NCBI GenBank assembly: GCA_022826125.1
Contig: JAJDVM010000231.1
Location: 1 to 64,000 of the forward strand
Origin: Defluviicoccus sp.
GTDB taxonomy: Bacteria > Pseudomonadota > Alphaproteobacteria > MPNO01
Reading direction: 5' to 3'
Length of the DNA stretch: 64,000 bases
Part shown: in pieces, positions 42,486 to 50,974 of the stretch
Numbering within the stretch: position 1 is the first letter of the stretch
Layout: each line of letters starts with the position of its first letter
The notes under the pieces: model-generated
Seen by the model: only the letters and a program-made list of their open reading frames with translations
Database searches by the model: none
What the model was told of the DNA's origin: nothing
Translations under genes and position numbers: made by a program

Positions 42486-43855
42486 GCCCGCCGCCATTCG
42501 CTGGTGCCGTCGGGGCGGTCCTCGACGACCACGTTGTGGATGCTCATCAGCTCATCCCTGATCCGGTCCGCCTCCGCGAAGTCCCTCTCCGTGCGCGCCC
42601 GGCACCGCGCGGCGACCAGAATCTCGATCGTGTCCTCGCCGCCCTCGCCCTTGAGCCAGCTCCCCGGATCCTGCGCGAGCAGCCCCGTCAGCTCGCCCGC
42701 GAACAGGAGGCCCGCCTTGGCGCGCGCCCGCTCCTCATCGGAGCCGCCGCGGTTGAGCTGGCCTGCAAGCGCGTGCATCTCGGCCAGCGCCTTCGGCGTG
42801 TTGAGATCGTCCGAAAGCGCCTCGATCACCGGTCCGGCGGCGTCGGCGTCGGACTCCGCCTTGACCTCGCTCGCGCTGGCAAGTGCCGTGTAGAGACGGT
42901 CGAGCGCGCTCTTCGCCCGGTCGAGCCCGTCGAGCGAGAAATCGAGCGGCTGGCGGTACTGCGCGGTGAGCAGGGCAAGCCGGATCGCCTCGCCCGGCGC
43001 GCGGTCGAGCAGGTCGTGGACGGTGTGAAAATTGCCGAGCGACTTCGACATCTTCTCGCCATCCACGGTGACGTAGCCGTTATGCATCCAGAGATTGACG
43101 AACTTCCCGCCGTGGGCGCAGGTCGACTGGGCGATCTCGTTCTCGTGGTGCGGGAAGATCAGGTCCTGCCCGCCGCCGTGGATGTCGAAGGTCTCGCCGA
43201 GATGCTTCCTCGACATCGCCGAGCATTCGAGATGCCAGCCGGGCCGGCCGTACCCCCACGGGCTGCCCCAGCCGGGCTGGTCGGCATCCGACGGCTTCCA
43301 CAGCACGAAATCCGCCGGGTCGCGCTTGTAGGGCGCGATTTCCACCCTGGCACCGGCGATCAGCTCGTCCCGTCCGTGGCGGGACAGCCTGCCGTAATCG
43401 GCCATCGTCGCGACCGAGAACAGCACGTGTCCCTCGGCCCCGTAGGCGTGCCCCTTCCCGATCAGCCGTCCGATCATCGCGATCATCTCGGCAATGTGAT
43501 CCGTCGCCCTCGGCTCGACATCTGGCGGCAGCGCGCCGAGCGCCGCCATGTCGTCGCGGAAGACCTGCGAATACCGCCCGGTGATTGCGTCGATCGGCTC
43601 GCCGGAGGCGCGCGCGGCCTCGATGATCTTGTCGTCCACGTCGGTGATGTTGCGGACGTAGGTCACGGACCCCTCGCCATGGACGTGGCGCAGCAGCCGG
43701 TAGAGCACGTCGAAGACCACGACGGGGCGCGCATTGCCGATATGGGCGTAGTCGTAGACCGTCGGTCCGCAGACATACATGCGGACATTGCCGGGATCGA
43801 TGGGCTCGAACCGTTTCTTGCTCCGGCTCAGCGTGTTGTAGAGCGAGATCGCCAT
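42482..43855 (-). CDS. cysS: Cysteinyl-tRNA synthetase
   Basis: The 457-residue class I synthetase has the zinc-binding Cys in MYVCGPTVYDYAHIGNAR (HIGH box AHIG), LECSAMS, the HHENEIAQS zinc His and the KMSKS loop in GEKMSKSLGN. It charges tRNA-Cys. The length is normal. It lies between nadE (14 bp upstream) and cimA (4-bp overlap) in a long minus-strand operon. Confidence 0.96.
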   Translation of the reverse strand: MAISLYNTLSRSKKRFEPIDPGNVRMYVCGPTVYDYAHIGNARPVVVFDVLYRLLRHVHGEGSVTYVRNITDVDDKIIEAARASGEPIDAITGRYSQVFRDDMAALGALPPDVEPRATDHIAEMIAMIGRLIGKGHAYGAEGHVLFSVATMADYGRLSRHGRDELIAGARVEIAPYKRDPADFVLWKPSDADQPGWGSPWGYGRPGWHLECSAMSRKHLGETFDIHGGGQDLIFPHHENEIAQSTCAHGGKFVNLWMHNGYVTVDGEKMSKSLGNFHTVHDLLDRAPGEAIRLALLTAQYRQPLDFSLDGLDRAKSALDRLYTALASASEVKAESDADAAGPVIEALSDDLNTPKALAEMHALAGQLNRGGSDEERARAKAGLLFAGELTGLLAQDPGSWLKGEGGEDTIEILVAARCRARTERDFAEADRIRDELMSIHNVVVEDRPDGTSEWRRA

Positions 43856-43869
43856 CGTTGCGCGCCGGC

Positions 43870-45531
43870 TCAGTCCCGGCCCCGGAAGGCGTTGACGATG
43901 GGATAGCGGCGGTCGCGGCCGAACGACCGGCGGGTGATCTTGACCCCGGGCGGCGCCTGGCGGCGCTTGTACTCGGCGCCGAGCAGCATCCGCCAGACCC
44001 TGAGCACCAGCGCCCGGTCGAACCCCTCGTCGACCACCGCGTCGACGCCCATGTCGCGCTCGACCAGCCCGTCGAGGATGCGATCCAGCGTGTCGTAGGG
44101 CGGCAGCGTGTCGTCGTCGCGCTGGTCGGGCTTGAGCTCGGCGGAGGGCGGCTTGACGATGACGCGCTCGGGGATCGCCCGACCCTCCGGCCCGAGCATC
44201 CTCGGCAATAAATTCTCGTTGCGCCAGCGGGCGAGCGCGAAGACAGTCGTCTTGTAGACGTCCTTGAGCACCGAATAGCCGCCGCACATGTCGCCGTAGA
44301 GCGTGGCGTATCCGACCGACATCTCCGACTTGTTGCCGGTCGAGAGCACCATGTTGCCGGTCTTGTTGGAGAGCGCCATCAGGGCCATGCCGCGCGAGCG
44401 CGCCTGGATGTTCTCTTCCGTCGTGTCGGCCTCTGCGTTGCCGAACAGCGGGCTCAGCATGGTGTCGAAGGCGCCCATCGCAAGCTCGATCGAGACCTCG
44501 TCGAGGGCGACGCCGAGCAGCCGCGCGGTCCCGGCGGCGTCCTCCAGGCTCTCGATCGAGGTGTAGGGCGAGGGCATCATCACGCAGCGCACGCGCTCCG
44601 GTCCGAGCGCGTCGGCCGCGACCGCGGCTGTGAGCGCCGAATCGATGCCGCCCGACAGACCGATGATGACGCCCGGGAACCCGTTCTTGGTCACGTAGTC
44701 GCGCAAGCCCAGCGTCATCGCCTCGTAGATCGCGGCCAGCCCATCCGGCGGGGGGTGGCGCTCGGCGGTGTCGCAGAGCCAGGCGCCGTTCTCCCGCCGC
44801 CAGGAGGTCGGCAGGATTTCCTCGCGCCAGCTCGGCGCTTGCCCCTTAAGCGCGGCGTCGGCGTCGAGCACGAAGGAGCTTCCGTCGAACACCAGCTCGT
44901 CCTGCCCGCCGACCTGGTTGACGTAGACGATGGGCAGGCGGGATTCGGTGACCCGCGCAACCGCGAGGTTGAGGCGCTCATCCGCCTTGTCGACCTCGAA
45001 GGGCGATCCGTTGATGACGATCAGGATTTCGGCGCCCGACTCCTCGAGGCACTCGGTCACCTCGTCGGTCCACATGTCCTCGCAGATCATCACGCCCAGC
45101 CGCACGCCGCGGAAATTGACCGGGCCGGGCAGCGGCCCGGGGGAGAACACGCGCTTCTCGTCGAAGACGCCGTAATTGGGGAGGTCGTATTTGCGCCGGA
45201 CATCGGCGATCCTGCCGCCGTCGAGGAGGACCGCGGCGTTGTAGACCGACCCGTTCTCGGTCCATGGCGCGCCGACCAGGAGTCCGGGCCCGCCATCGGC
45301 AGTTTCGGCAGCCAACGTGTCCAGTTCGCGATGCACGGTCTCCTGAAAGGACGGCCGCACGACGAGATCCTCGGGCGGGTAGCCGGAAAGCGCGAGTTCG
45401 GAAGCGACCGCTAGGTCGGCGCCGAGCCGGGCCGCCTCGTCGCGGGCCTCCCGCAAGCGCGCAGCGTTCCCGATCACGTCGCCCACGGTCGGGTTGAGTT
45501 GCGCGAGGGCGATGCTGAGCGCGTCGGTCAT
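43870..45531 (-). CDS. nadE: Glutamine-dependent NAD+ synthase
   Basis: The 553-residue protein has an N-terminal nitrilase-type glutaminase domain (about 1-260) with ASELALSGYPPEDL, the Lys in VRRKYDLPNYGVFDE and nucleophile Cys in GVMICEDMW, then an NAD synthetase domain with the PP-loop GLSGGIDSALTAAV. It amidates deamido-NAD with ammonia from glutamine. ATG 45531 begins the conserved region. It sits 31 bp after the DAHP synthase gene. Confidence 0.96.
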   Translation of the reverse strand: MTDALSIALAQLNPTVGDVIGNAARLREARDEAARLGADLAVASELALSGYPPEDLVVRPSFQETVHRELDTLAAETADGGPGLLVGAPWTENGSVYNAAVLLDGGRIADVRRKYDLPNYGVFDEKRVFSPGPLPGPVNFRGVRLGVMICEDMWTDEVTECLEESGAEILIVINGSPFEVDKADERLNLAVARVTESRLPIVYVNQVGGQDELVFDGSSFVLDADAALKGQAPSWREEILPTSWRRENGAWLCDTAERHPPPDGLAAIYEAMTLGLRDYVTKNGFPGVIIGLSGGIDSALTAAVAADALGPERVRCVMMPSPYTSIESLEDAAGTARLLGVALDEVSIELAMGAFDTMLSPLFGNAEADTTEENIQARSRGMALMALSNKTGNMVLSTGNKSEMSVGYATLYGDMCGGYSVLKDVYKTTVFALARWRNENLLPRMLGPEGRAIPERVIVKPPSAELKPDQRDDDTLPPYDTLDRILDGLVERDMGVDAVVDEGFDRALVLRVWRMLLGAEYKRRQAPPGVKITRRSFGRDRRYPIVNAFRGRD

Positions 45532-45562
45532 CTCGACTCCGCCGGGGGCAGCGGCGCCCGGC

Positions 45563-46954
45563 CTATTCGGCCGCGGCGCCGGATCGGGCGTTGCCGTTGA
45601 TCCTGTCGCGCTCGGCCTTGAGCGCCTCGGCGACTTCGAAGGCAAGCTCGAGCGACTGGCTCGCATTCAGCCGCGGGTCGCAATGGGTGTGGTAGCGGTC
45701 GGCGAGATTGGCCTCGGTCACCGCACGCGCCCCGCCGATGCATTCGGTGACGTTCTGACCCGTCAGCTCGACATGGATGCCGCCCGGATGGGCGCCCTCG
45801 GCGCGAAGAATGGCGAAGAAGTCGCGCACCTCGGAGAGAACCGCCTCGAGACGCCGGGTCTTGTAACCGTTCTGCGCCTTGATCGTGTTGCCGTGCATCG
45901 GATCGCAGGCCCAGACCACGCTCCGTCCCGACTCGTTGACCGCGCGGACCAGCGGCGGCAAAAGCTCGGCCACCTTGTCGGCGCCCATGCGCGCATAGAG
46001 GGTGAGCCGGCCGGGCGTGTCGTCGGGGTTGAGACGGTCGATCAGGCGCAGGAGATCGTCGGCCTCCGAGCTCGGACCGACCTTGAGCCCGATCGGGTTG
46101 GCGACGCCACGCAGGAATTCGACATGCGCGCCGTCGAGCTGGCGCGTCCGGTCGCCGATCCATAGCAGATGGGCGGAGGTGTCGTACCAGTCGCCGGTCG
46201 TGGAATCGACCCGGGTCATCGCCTCCTCGTAACCCAGCAGCAGCGCCTCGTGCGAGGTGTAGAGCTCGGTCTCGCGGATGTGGGGAACGGTCTCCGACGT
46301 TATTCCGCAGGCCTCCATGAAACGCAGCGCCTCGTCGATCCGGTCGGCGAGATCGGCGTAGCGCGCGGCCTCCGGCCCGGCGGAGACGAAGTCGAGGTTC
46401 CACCGGTGGACCTGGTGCAGGTCGGCATAGCCGCCCTGGGCGAAGGCGCGCAGCAGGTTGAGCGTCGCCGCCGACTGGTTGTAGGCGCGCACCATGCGTC
46501 GCGGCTCGGGCGTCCGGGCGCCGGCGTCGAACGGCATGTCGTTGATCATGTCGCCGCGGTAGCTCGGCAGCTCGACTCCGTCGACGGTCTCGAAATCGGC
46601 CGAGCGCGGCTTGGCGAACTGGCCCGCGAGACGCCCCACCTTCACCACCGGGCGTCCGCCGCCGAAGATCAGCACCACCGCCATCTGCAAGATCACGCGG
46701 AAGGTGTCGCGGATGTTGTCGGGGTGGAACTCGGCGAAGCTCTCCGCGCAGTCGCCGCCCTGCAGCAGGAATGCGTTGCCCGCCGCCACTTCGGCGAGCT
46801 GCGCCCGAAGGCGCCTCGCCTCGCCGGCGAAGACCAGCGGCGGATAGCCGCGCAGCCGGTCCTCAGCCTCGGCCAGCGCCTCGGCGTCGGGATAGTCGGG
46901 AACCTGGCGGATCGGCTTCGACCGCCAGCCGTCTGGGGTCCACTCCCCGCTCAT
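45563..46954 (-). CDS. Class II DAHP synthase
   Basis: The 463-residue protein is a plant/actinobacterial-type 3-deoxy-7-phosphoheptulonate synthase: [38 protein letters not shown] and [18 protein letters not shown]. It condenses phosphoenolpyruvate and erythrose-4-phosphate, the first step of the shikimate pathway. ATG 46954 is chosen as it starts the conserved [13 protein letters not shown] block. It is the first gene of the minus-strand housekeeping run; the 236 bp upstream contain no gene that I can see. Confidence 0.95.
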   Translation of the reverse strand: MSGEWTPDGWRSKPIRQVPDYPDAEALAEAEDRLRGYPPLVFAGEARRLRAQLAEVAAGNAFLLQGGDCAESFAEFHPDNIRDTFRVILQMAVVLIFGGGRPVVKVGRLAGQFAKPRSADFETVDGVELPSYRGDMINDMPFDAGARTPEPRRMVRAYNQSAATLNLLRAFAQGGYADLHQVHRWNLDFVSAGPEAARYADLADRIDEALRFMEACGITSETVPHIRETELYTSHEALLLGYEEAMTRVDSTTGDWYDTSAHLLWIGDRTRQLDGAHVEFLRGVANPIGLKVGPSSEADDLLRLIDRLNPDDTPGRLTLYARMGADKVAELLPPLVRAVNESGRSVVWACDPMHGNTIKAQNGYKTRRLEAVLSEVRDFFAILRAEGAHPGGIHVELTGQNVTECIGGARAVTEANLADRYHTHCDPRLNASQSLELAFEVAEALKAERDRINGNARSGAAAE

Positions 46955-47190
46955 CGCGCGGCACTCCCGGTCTCGAATCGTCTTCGGAAGGGCCGCCCTA
47001 TACGCGAACCCCGCCGAAATTGCCAGCAAATCGTCGGCCGTTCAAACGGTGAGCCGGACGGCGCGTGGCCGAGGGATCGTCAGCCAGACCCAACAGCCGT
47101 GTCGGATGCCGCCTGTTCCGGCGCTCCGAAGGTCGCCAGACCGTCGACCGAGCGGTCGTGTCCCGGACGCGGTGCAGAAGGTTTCGGCAC

Positions 47191-48387
47191 CTAAAACGCT
47201 CGCGACTCAACGCCCGTCGAGCCATACAGCCAATCCAGCGCGTCGTACCATTGTTCGGTTGTGCGGGAACGGATGTAGGCGTTGCGCAGGGCGGAGTGCG
47301 GGCCGGTGGGGTGGTACAGATGATCGCCAAGAGCGCGCGACTGGATCTGGATCCGCGCGGTGCGCAACAGGCGTTGCTCATTGTAAAGCGGCAGGACTGC
47401 ATCGAGGTCGCCTCCCCCCGCCTCCATCAAGTGCGCCAGGCAGACGCCGTCTTCTATCGCCATGCAGGCACCCTGAGCCATGTACTGCATGGTGGGATGC
47501 GCTGCGTCGCCGAGCAGCGCGACGCGCCTGTCGACCCAGTCGCTCACCGGCTCACGATCGCACAACACCCAGTATTTCCAGTTGTCGCCGTGATCGATGA
47601 TTTGCAGTGCGTTGGGGTGGACATGCTTGAAGCCTTCACGCACCTCATCATGCGTAATCGGCACACCCGCTGCCGGTTCCGTCGCGCCGTTGTGGCAGGT
47701 GATGACGAGGTTGAATGCTCTCCAGCCGTTCAGCGGGTAGTGGACCAGATGCACCTTTGGCGCGGCCCACAAAGTGGCTGCATTCCAGCGCAGGTCTTCG
47801 GGCATCCGCTCGATCGGGATGACCGATCGGTAGGTCGTGTGGCCGGAAACACGGGGCGGATCGTCGTCGATCATCTGCTTTCGGACTTTGGACCATAGAC
47901 CGTCCGCCCCGATCAGCGCCCTGCCGGTAACTCGCTCGCCTGCCGCCAGTATTGCGGTTGCGGTCGCGCCGTTCTGGATATAGCCCACCACCTCTGCCGA
48001 TGTGCGTATATCGATCAGGTCGCTGTCCCGGCAGCCCTGGAGCAACACGCCATGCAGATCCCCCCGATGGGCGACGGCATAGGGATTGCCGAAGCGTGCG
48101 CGGAAGGCTTCGTCCAGCGGAATGTTGGTGATCTCTTCGCCATCCATCGCATCCATCAGACGCAAGCTGTCGATGTAGACTGCCATGCTGCGGGCCGTCT
48201 CTCCGATACCCAGAAAGTCGAAGACATGGAACGCGTTGGGGCCAAGCTGGATACCGGCACCGATTTCGCCGAGTTCAGGCGCCCGCTCCAGGACCAGGGA
48301 CCTGAACCCCTTCTGCGCCAGTCCCAGTGCCGCCGCCAACCCGCCTATACCCCCGCCCGCGATGAGGATGGGGTGATCGTTGGCCAT
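47191..48387 (-). CDS. FAD-dependent aromatic hydroxylase (3-hydroxybenzoate 6-hydroxylase-like)
   Basis: The 398-residue group A flavoprotein monooxygenase has the FAD motifs LIAGGGIGGLAAALGLAQKG (8-27), GADGLWSKVR and LLGDAAHPTMQYMAQGA. Its closest described types are 3-hydroxybenzoate 6-hydroxylase and salicylate hydroxylase; the exact substrate is not set by sequence. ATG 48387 has AGGAG upstream. It is divergent from a MarR regulator and is led by a near-consensus promoter overlapped by a palindromic operator, so it is very probably induced by its aromatic substrate through that regulator. Confidence 0.9.
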   Translation of the reverse strand: MANDHPILIAGGGIGGLAAALGLAQKGFRSLVLERAPELGEIGAGIQLGPNAFHVFDFLGIGETARSMAVYIDSLRLMDAMDGEEITNIPLDEAFRARFGNPYAVAHRGDLHGVLLQGCRDSDLIDIRTSAEVVGYIQNGATATAILAAGERVTGRALIGADGLWSKVRKQMIDDDPPRVSGHTTYRSVIPIERMPEDLRWNAATLWAAPKVHLVHYPLNGWRAFNLVITCHNGATEPAAGVPITHDEVREGFKHVHPNALQIIDHGDNWKYWVLCDREPVSDWVDRRVALLGDAAHPTMQYMAQGACMAIEDGVCLAHLMEAGGGDLDAVLPLYNEQRLLRTARIQIQSRALGDHLYHPTGPHSALRNAYIRSRTTEQWYDALDWLYGSTGVESRAF

Positions 48388-48482
48388 GTTGCTGTCTCCT
48401 GTCCCGCCCCGCCGGGCAGCTTGGGGCGAAGGCGATGCAAGGGCCGCGAACGTGAGCGCGATCGCCGCTGCATCTATTGGGT

Positions 48483-48511
48483 AGTATACTTATTATAAGT
48501 ATACTTGTCAA
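48483..48511 (-). promoter_or_regulatory. Promoter with overlapping MarR-type operator
   Basis: On the minus strand TTGACA (48511-48506) is followed after exactly 17 bp by TATACT (48488-48483), a near-perfect sigma70 promoter facing the FAD hydroxylase. The spacer and -10 are a perfect 11-bp inverted repeat with one central base: AGTATACTTAT (48483-48493) and ATAAGTATACT (48495-48505). A second small dyad ACTTG-T-CAAGT covers 48503-48513, over the -35. A MarR dimer bound here would block RNA polymerase. The block is strikingly AT-rich against its surroundings. Confidence 0.85.
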
Positions 48512-48553
48512 GTACACGGCGACATGGCACCCTGAAATCCGCTTCCGAGGCCG

Positions 48554-49024
48554 ATGCGCGGGACCATGCTTGAAATTCACGCCATGCCCGGACACCTGAT
48601 CCGGCGGCTGAATCAGATTTCTGTTGCGATGTTCGCCCAACGGGTCGCCGCGGCCGACATCGACATCACCCAGGTCCAGTTCGCCGCCATGAGCGCCATC
48701 GCACCGAACGAGGGCCTGGACCAAGCGCGTCTCGCCGGGCTGATCGCCTATGATCGGGTCACCATGGGCGGTGTCGTCGACCGGCTGGTCGAGAAAGGCT
48801 TCGTGGTGAAGACCGTCAATCCGAAAGACCGCCGGGCGCACCAATTGCGTCTGACGCCGCTCGGTCGGAAATTGCTCGAGCGCCTGACGCCGATTGTACG
48901 CGAAGTTCAGGAGAGTCTTCTGGCTCCCCTCCCGTCCGGCGAACGGGAAGCCTTTGTGGCATCGCTCATCGACCTTACGGATGCCGGCAACGAACGCAGC
49001 CGCGCTCCAATGCGCACGGCCTGA
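48554..49024 (+). CDS. MarR-family transcriptional regulator
   Basis: The 156-residue protein has the winged-helix MarR pattern: LDQARLAGLIAYDRVTMGGVVDRLVEKGFV (recognition helix region) and wing KTVNPKDRRAHQLRLTPLG. ATG 48554 has GAGG eight bases upstream; an ATG four codons later is possible. It reads away from the FAD hydroxylase and should bind the palindrome 49-71 bp upstream of its own start, repressing the hydroxylase and perhaps itself until an aromatic ligand is bound. Confidence 0.93.
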   Translation: MRGTMLEIHAMPGHLIRRLNQISVAMFAQRVAAADIDITQVQFAAMSAIAPNEGLDQARLAGLIAYDRVTMGGVVDRLVEKGFVVKTVNPKDRRAHQLRLTPLGRKLLERLTPIVREVQESLLAPLPSGEREAFVASLIDLTDAGNERSRAPMRTA

Positions 49025-49102
49025 TCCCGATGGCTGGATGCGTCGATTTCCAAGCCCGTCTCGACATAGAAGATCAGTTAAGGAAACTCTCCGGCTCGCC
49101 GC

Positions 49103-49329
49103 TCACTTTTCGTCGATTTCGTGAATCCGGCCGCGGAGTCGGTCGAAATAATCCCCGTCGGCGGCGATTCCACCCCTTCCAGGAGCAGGCCGCGCAGGCG
49201 CTGACGGTCGCGATCCTTGCGGATCAGGTCGCGGACGTACTCGCTCGACGAAGCGTAACCCCGTGTGGTCACCTGATCGTCGACGAAGGACGTGAGAGAA
49301 TTTGGCAAAGCGACCTTCATCGTGGTCAT
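49103..49329 (-). pseudogene. ParD-like antitoxin relic with frameshift
   Basis: From ATG 49329 the frame encodes a ribbon-helix-helix antitoxin of the ParD type: MKVALPNSLTSFVDDQV, TRGYASSSEYVRDLIRKD, LRGLLLEGVESPPTG. After that the family's usual C-terminus (DYFDRLRGRIHEIDEK) is found in the next frame, ending at 49103, while the original frame runs on to 49078 with unrelated residues. A one-base indel near 49155 therefore seems to have broken it. No intact ParE toxin follows; only a short stretch reading IFYVETGLEI near 49070-49040 recalls a ParE end. Confidence 0.65.
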
Positions 49330-49394
49330 GGCGCGCCGCGACCAGTGTTGGCAAAGTTCGGCAATATCCGCTCTTGTCGCGTCGTTACCGTCCG

Positions 49395-50771
49395 CTACTC
49401 CGCCGCCTGCGCCTCGGGCTCGGGGACGGGGGTGCGCATGGTGACGAACTCCTCGGCCGCGGTCGGGTGGATCCCGACGGTGGCGTCGAACTGCGCCTTG
49501 GTGGCGCCGCATTTGAGCGCGATGCCGAGACCCTGGGTGATCTCCGCCGCGTCCGGGCCCACCATGTGGCAGCCGACCACCCGGTCGGAAGCGCGGTCGA
49601 CGACGAGCTTCATCATCGTGCGGTCCCCGGCCTGCGTCAGCGTGTGCTTGAGCGGCCGGAACGCCTCGCGGTAGACGTCGACGGCGCCGTAGCGCTCCCT
49701 CGCCTGCTCCTCGGTCAGCCCGACCGTCCCGACATTGGGGTTGGAGAAGACCGCCGTCGCGACGTCGGCGTAATCCATCCGGAGGTCCTTGCCGTCGTAT
49801 AGGTTGGCGGCGAGCACCATTGCCTCGGCGATGGCGACGGGGGTGAGCTGCAGCCGGTCGGTCACATCGCCCAGCGCGTAGATGTTGTCGACGCTGGTCC
49901 GGAACCGGTCGTCGACCACGATCGCGCCGTTATCGCGCATCTCGACGCCGACCGCTTCCAGCCCCATGTCGGCCACGTTGGGCGCCCGGCCGATCGCGTA
50001 GAGGACCTGGTCGACGACGACCGTCTCGCCGGTCGAAAGCGCCACGGCGAGCCCCTCGCCGATCCGATCGATCCGCTCGATGGTGGTCCGCCAGCGGATG
50101 TCGACGCCCTTCTTTTGCATCTCCTCGGCGAGATGAGTGCGAATGTCGACGTCGAAGCCGCGCATGAAGAGCGGGCCGCGATAGGCCTGGATCACCTCGG
50201 ACCCGTAGCCGTTGAAGATACCGGCGAACTCGACCGCGATGTAGCCGCCGCCCACGATCAGCACGCGGTCGGGCCGGTCCTCGAGGTAGAACGCCTCCTC
50301 GGAGGTGATCGCCAGTTCCCCGCCCGGGATGCCGGGCCGCTGCGGCCGGCCGCCGGTCGCGACCAGCACCGTTTCCGCGGTGACCCGCTCGCCGCCGACG
50401 TCGAGCGTGTGCGCGTCGACCAGCCGCGCGCGGCGCTCATGAATGCGGACGCCGTTGTTGCCGAGGATGCGCCGGTAGATGCCGTTGAGCCGCTCGATCT
50501 CCTTGTTCTTGTTGGCGATCAGGGTCGGCCAGTGAAGGGCCGGCTCGGCGAAGGTCAGACCGAACGCCGCGGCGTCGCCGGCGTCCTCACGGTAATGCGC
50601 CCCGTAGGCGAAGAGCTTCTTCGGGATGCAGCCGACATTGACGCAGGTGCCGCCCATGAAGCGTTCCTCGGCGACCGCCACCCGCGCGCCGTAGGACGCC
50701 GACATGCGCGCCGCCCGGACCCCGCCCGAGCCCGCGCCGATAACGAAGAGATCGTAGTCGTAACCAGCCAT
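49395..50771 (-). CDS. gor: Glutathione-disulfide reductase
   Basis: The 458-residue pyridine nucleotide-disulfide oxidoreductase has FAD-binding VIGAGSGGVRAARMSA, the redox disulfide GGTCVNVGCIPKK, NADPH-binding VLIVGGGYIAVEFAGI and the C-terminal His-Glu in GIHPTAAEEFVTM. It reduces oxidised glutathione with NADPH. ATG 50771 has GGAGGTG in a good position, but that site lies in the stem of a hairpin (50773-50796), which could limit translation. Confidence 0.94.
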   Translation of the reverse strand: MAGYDYDLFVIGAGSGGVRAARMSASYGARVAVAEERFMGGTCVNVGCIPKKLFAYGAHYREDAGDAAAFGLTFAEPALHWPTLIANKNKEIERLNGIYRRILGNNGVRIHERRARLVDAHTLDVGGERVTAETVLVATGGRPQRPGIPGGELAITSEEAFYLEDRPDRVLIVGGGYIAVEFAGIFNGYGSEVIQAYRGPLFMRGFDVDIRTHLAEEMQKKGVDIRWRTTIERIDRIGEGLAVALSTGETVVVDQVLYAIGRAPNVADMGLEAVGVEMRDNGAIVVDDRFRTSVDNIYALGDVTDRLQLTPVAIAEAMVLAANLYDGKDLRMDYADVATAVFSNPNVGTVGLTEEQARERYGAVDVYREAFRPLKHTLTQAGDRTMMKLVVDRASDRVVGCHMVGPDAAEITQGLGIALKCGATKAQFDATVGIHPTAAEEFVTMRTPVPEPEAQAAE

Positions 50772-50772
50772 G

Positions 50773-50796
50773 CGCACCTCCGCCCGGAGAGGTGCG
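50773..50796 (-). promoter_or_regulatory. Hairpin burying the gor ribosome-binding site
   Basis: On the minus strand, CGCACCTC (50796-50789), an 8-nt loop and GAGGTGCG (50780-50773) form a perfect, GC-rich 8-bp stem ending two bases before the gor start codon. The 3' arm contains the GGAGGTG Shine-Dalgarno. Such a structure could act as a translational switch or thermometer; no ligand or regulator is evident. Confidence 0.6.
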
Positions 50797-50974
50797 TCAG
50801 CGAAGCGGGGATGTCAACGGCGGGCACTCCGCGGTCTATCCATCACGGCCCCTTCCATTCTTCATGCCCGGAACACTGTCACCCATCTATCCGGTCCGTA
50901 GTGTAACCCTTCTATCCGGTTGCTCAGGTGGCCGACCCTGATTCCGGTCGAAAAATGCGTTAGGCTGGACGGCG

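Noticed and set aside
46955-47190. Possible small genes between the DAHP synthase and FAD hydroxylase genes
   Set aside because: Frames here are short, without family pattern or RBS; nothing supportable was found.
48483-48513. Reading the palindrome as a terminator between divergent genes
   Set aside because: It sits upstream of both genes, is AT-rich and overlaps -35 and -10 boxes, so an operator fits better.
50880-50930. CTATCCGGT repeated twice upstream of UbiD 3
   Set aside because: Two short imperfect copies are not enough to call a regulatory repeat.
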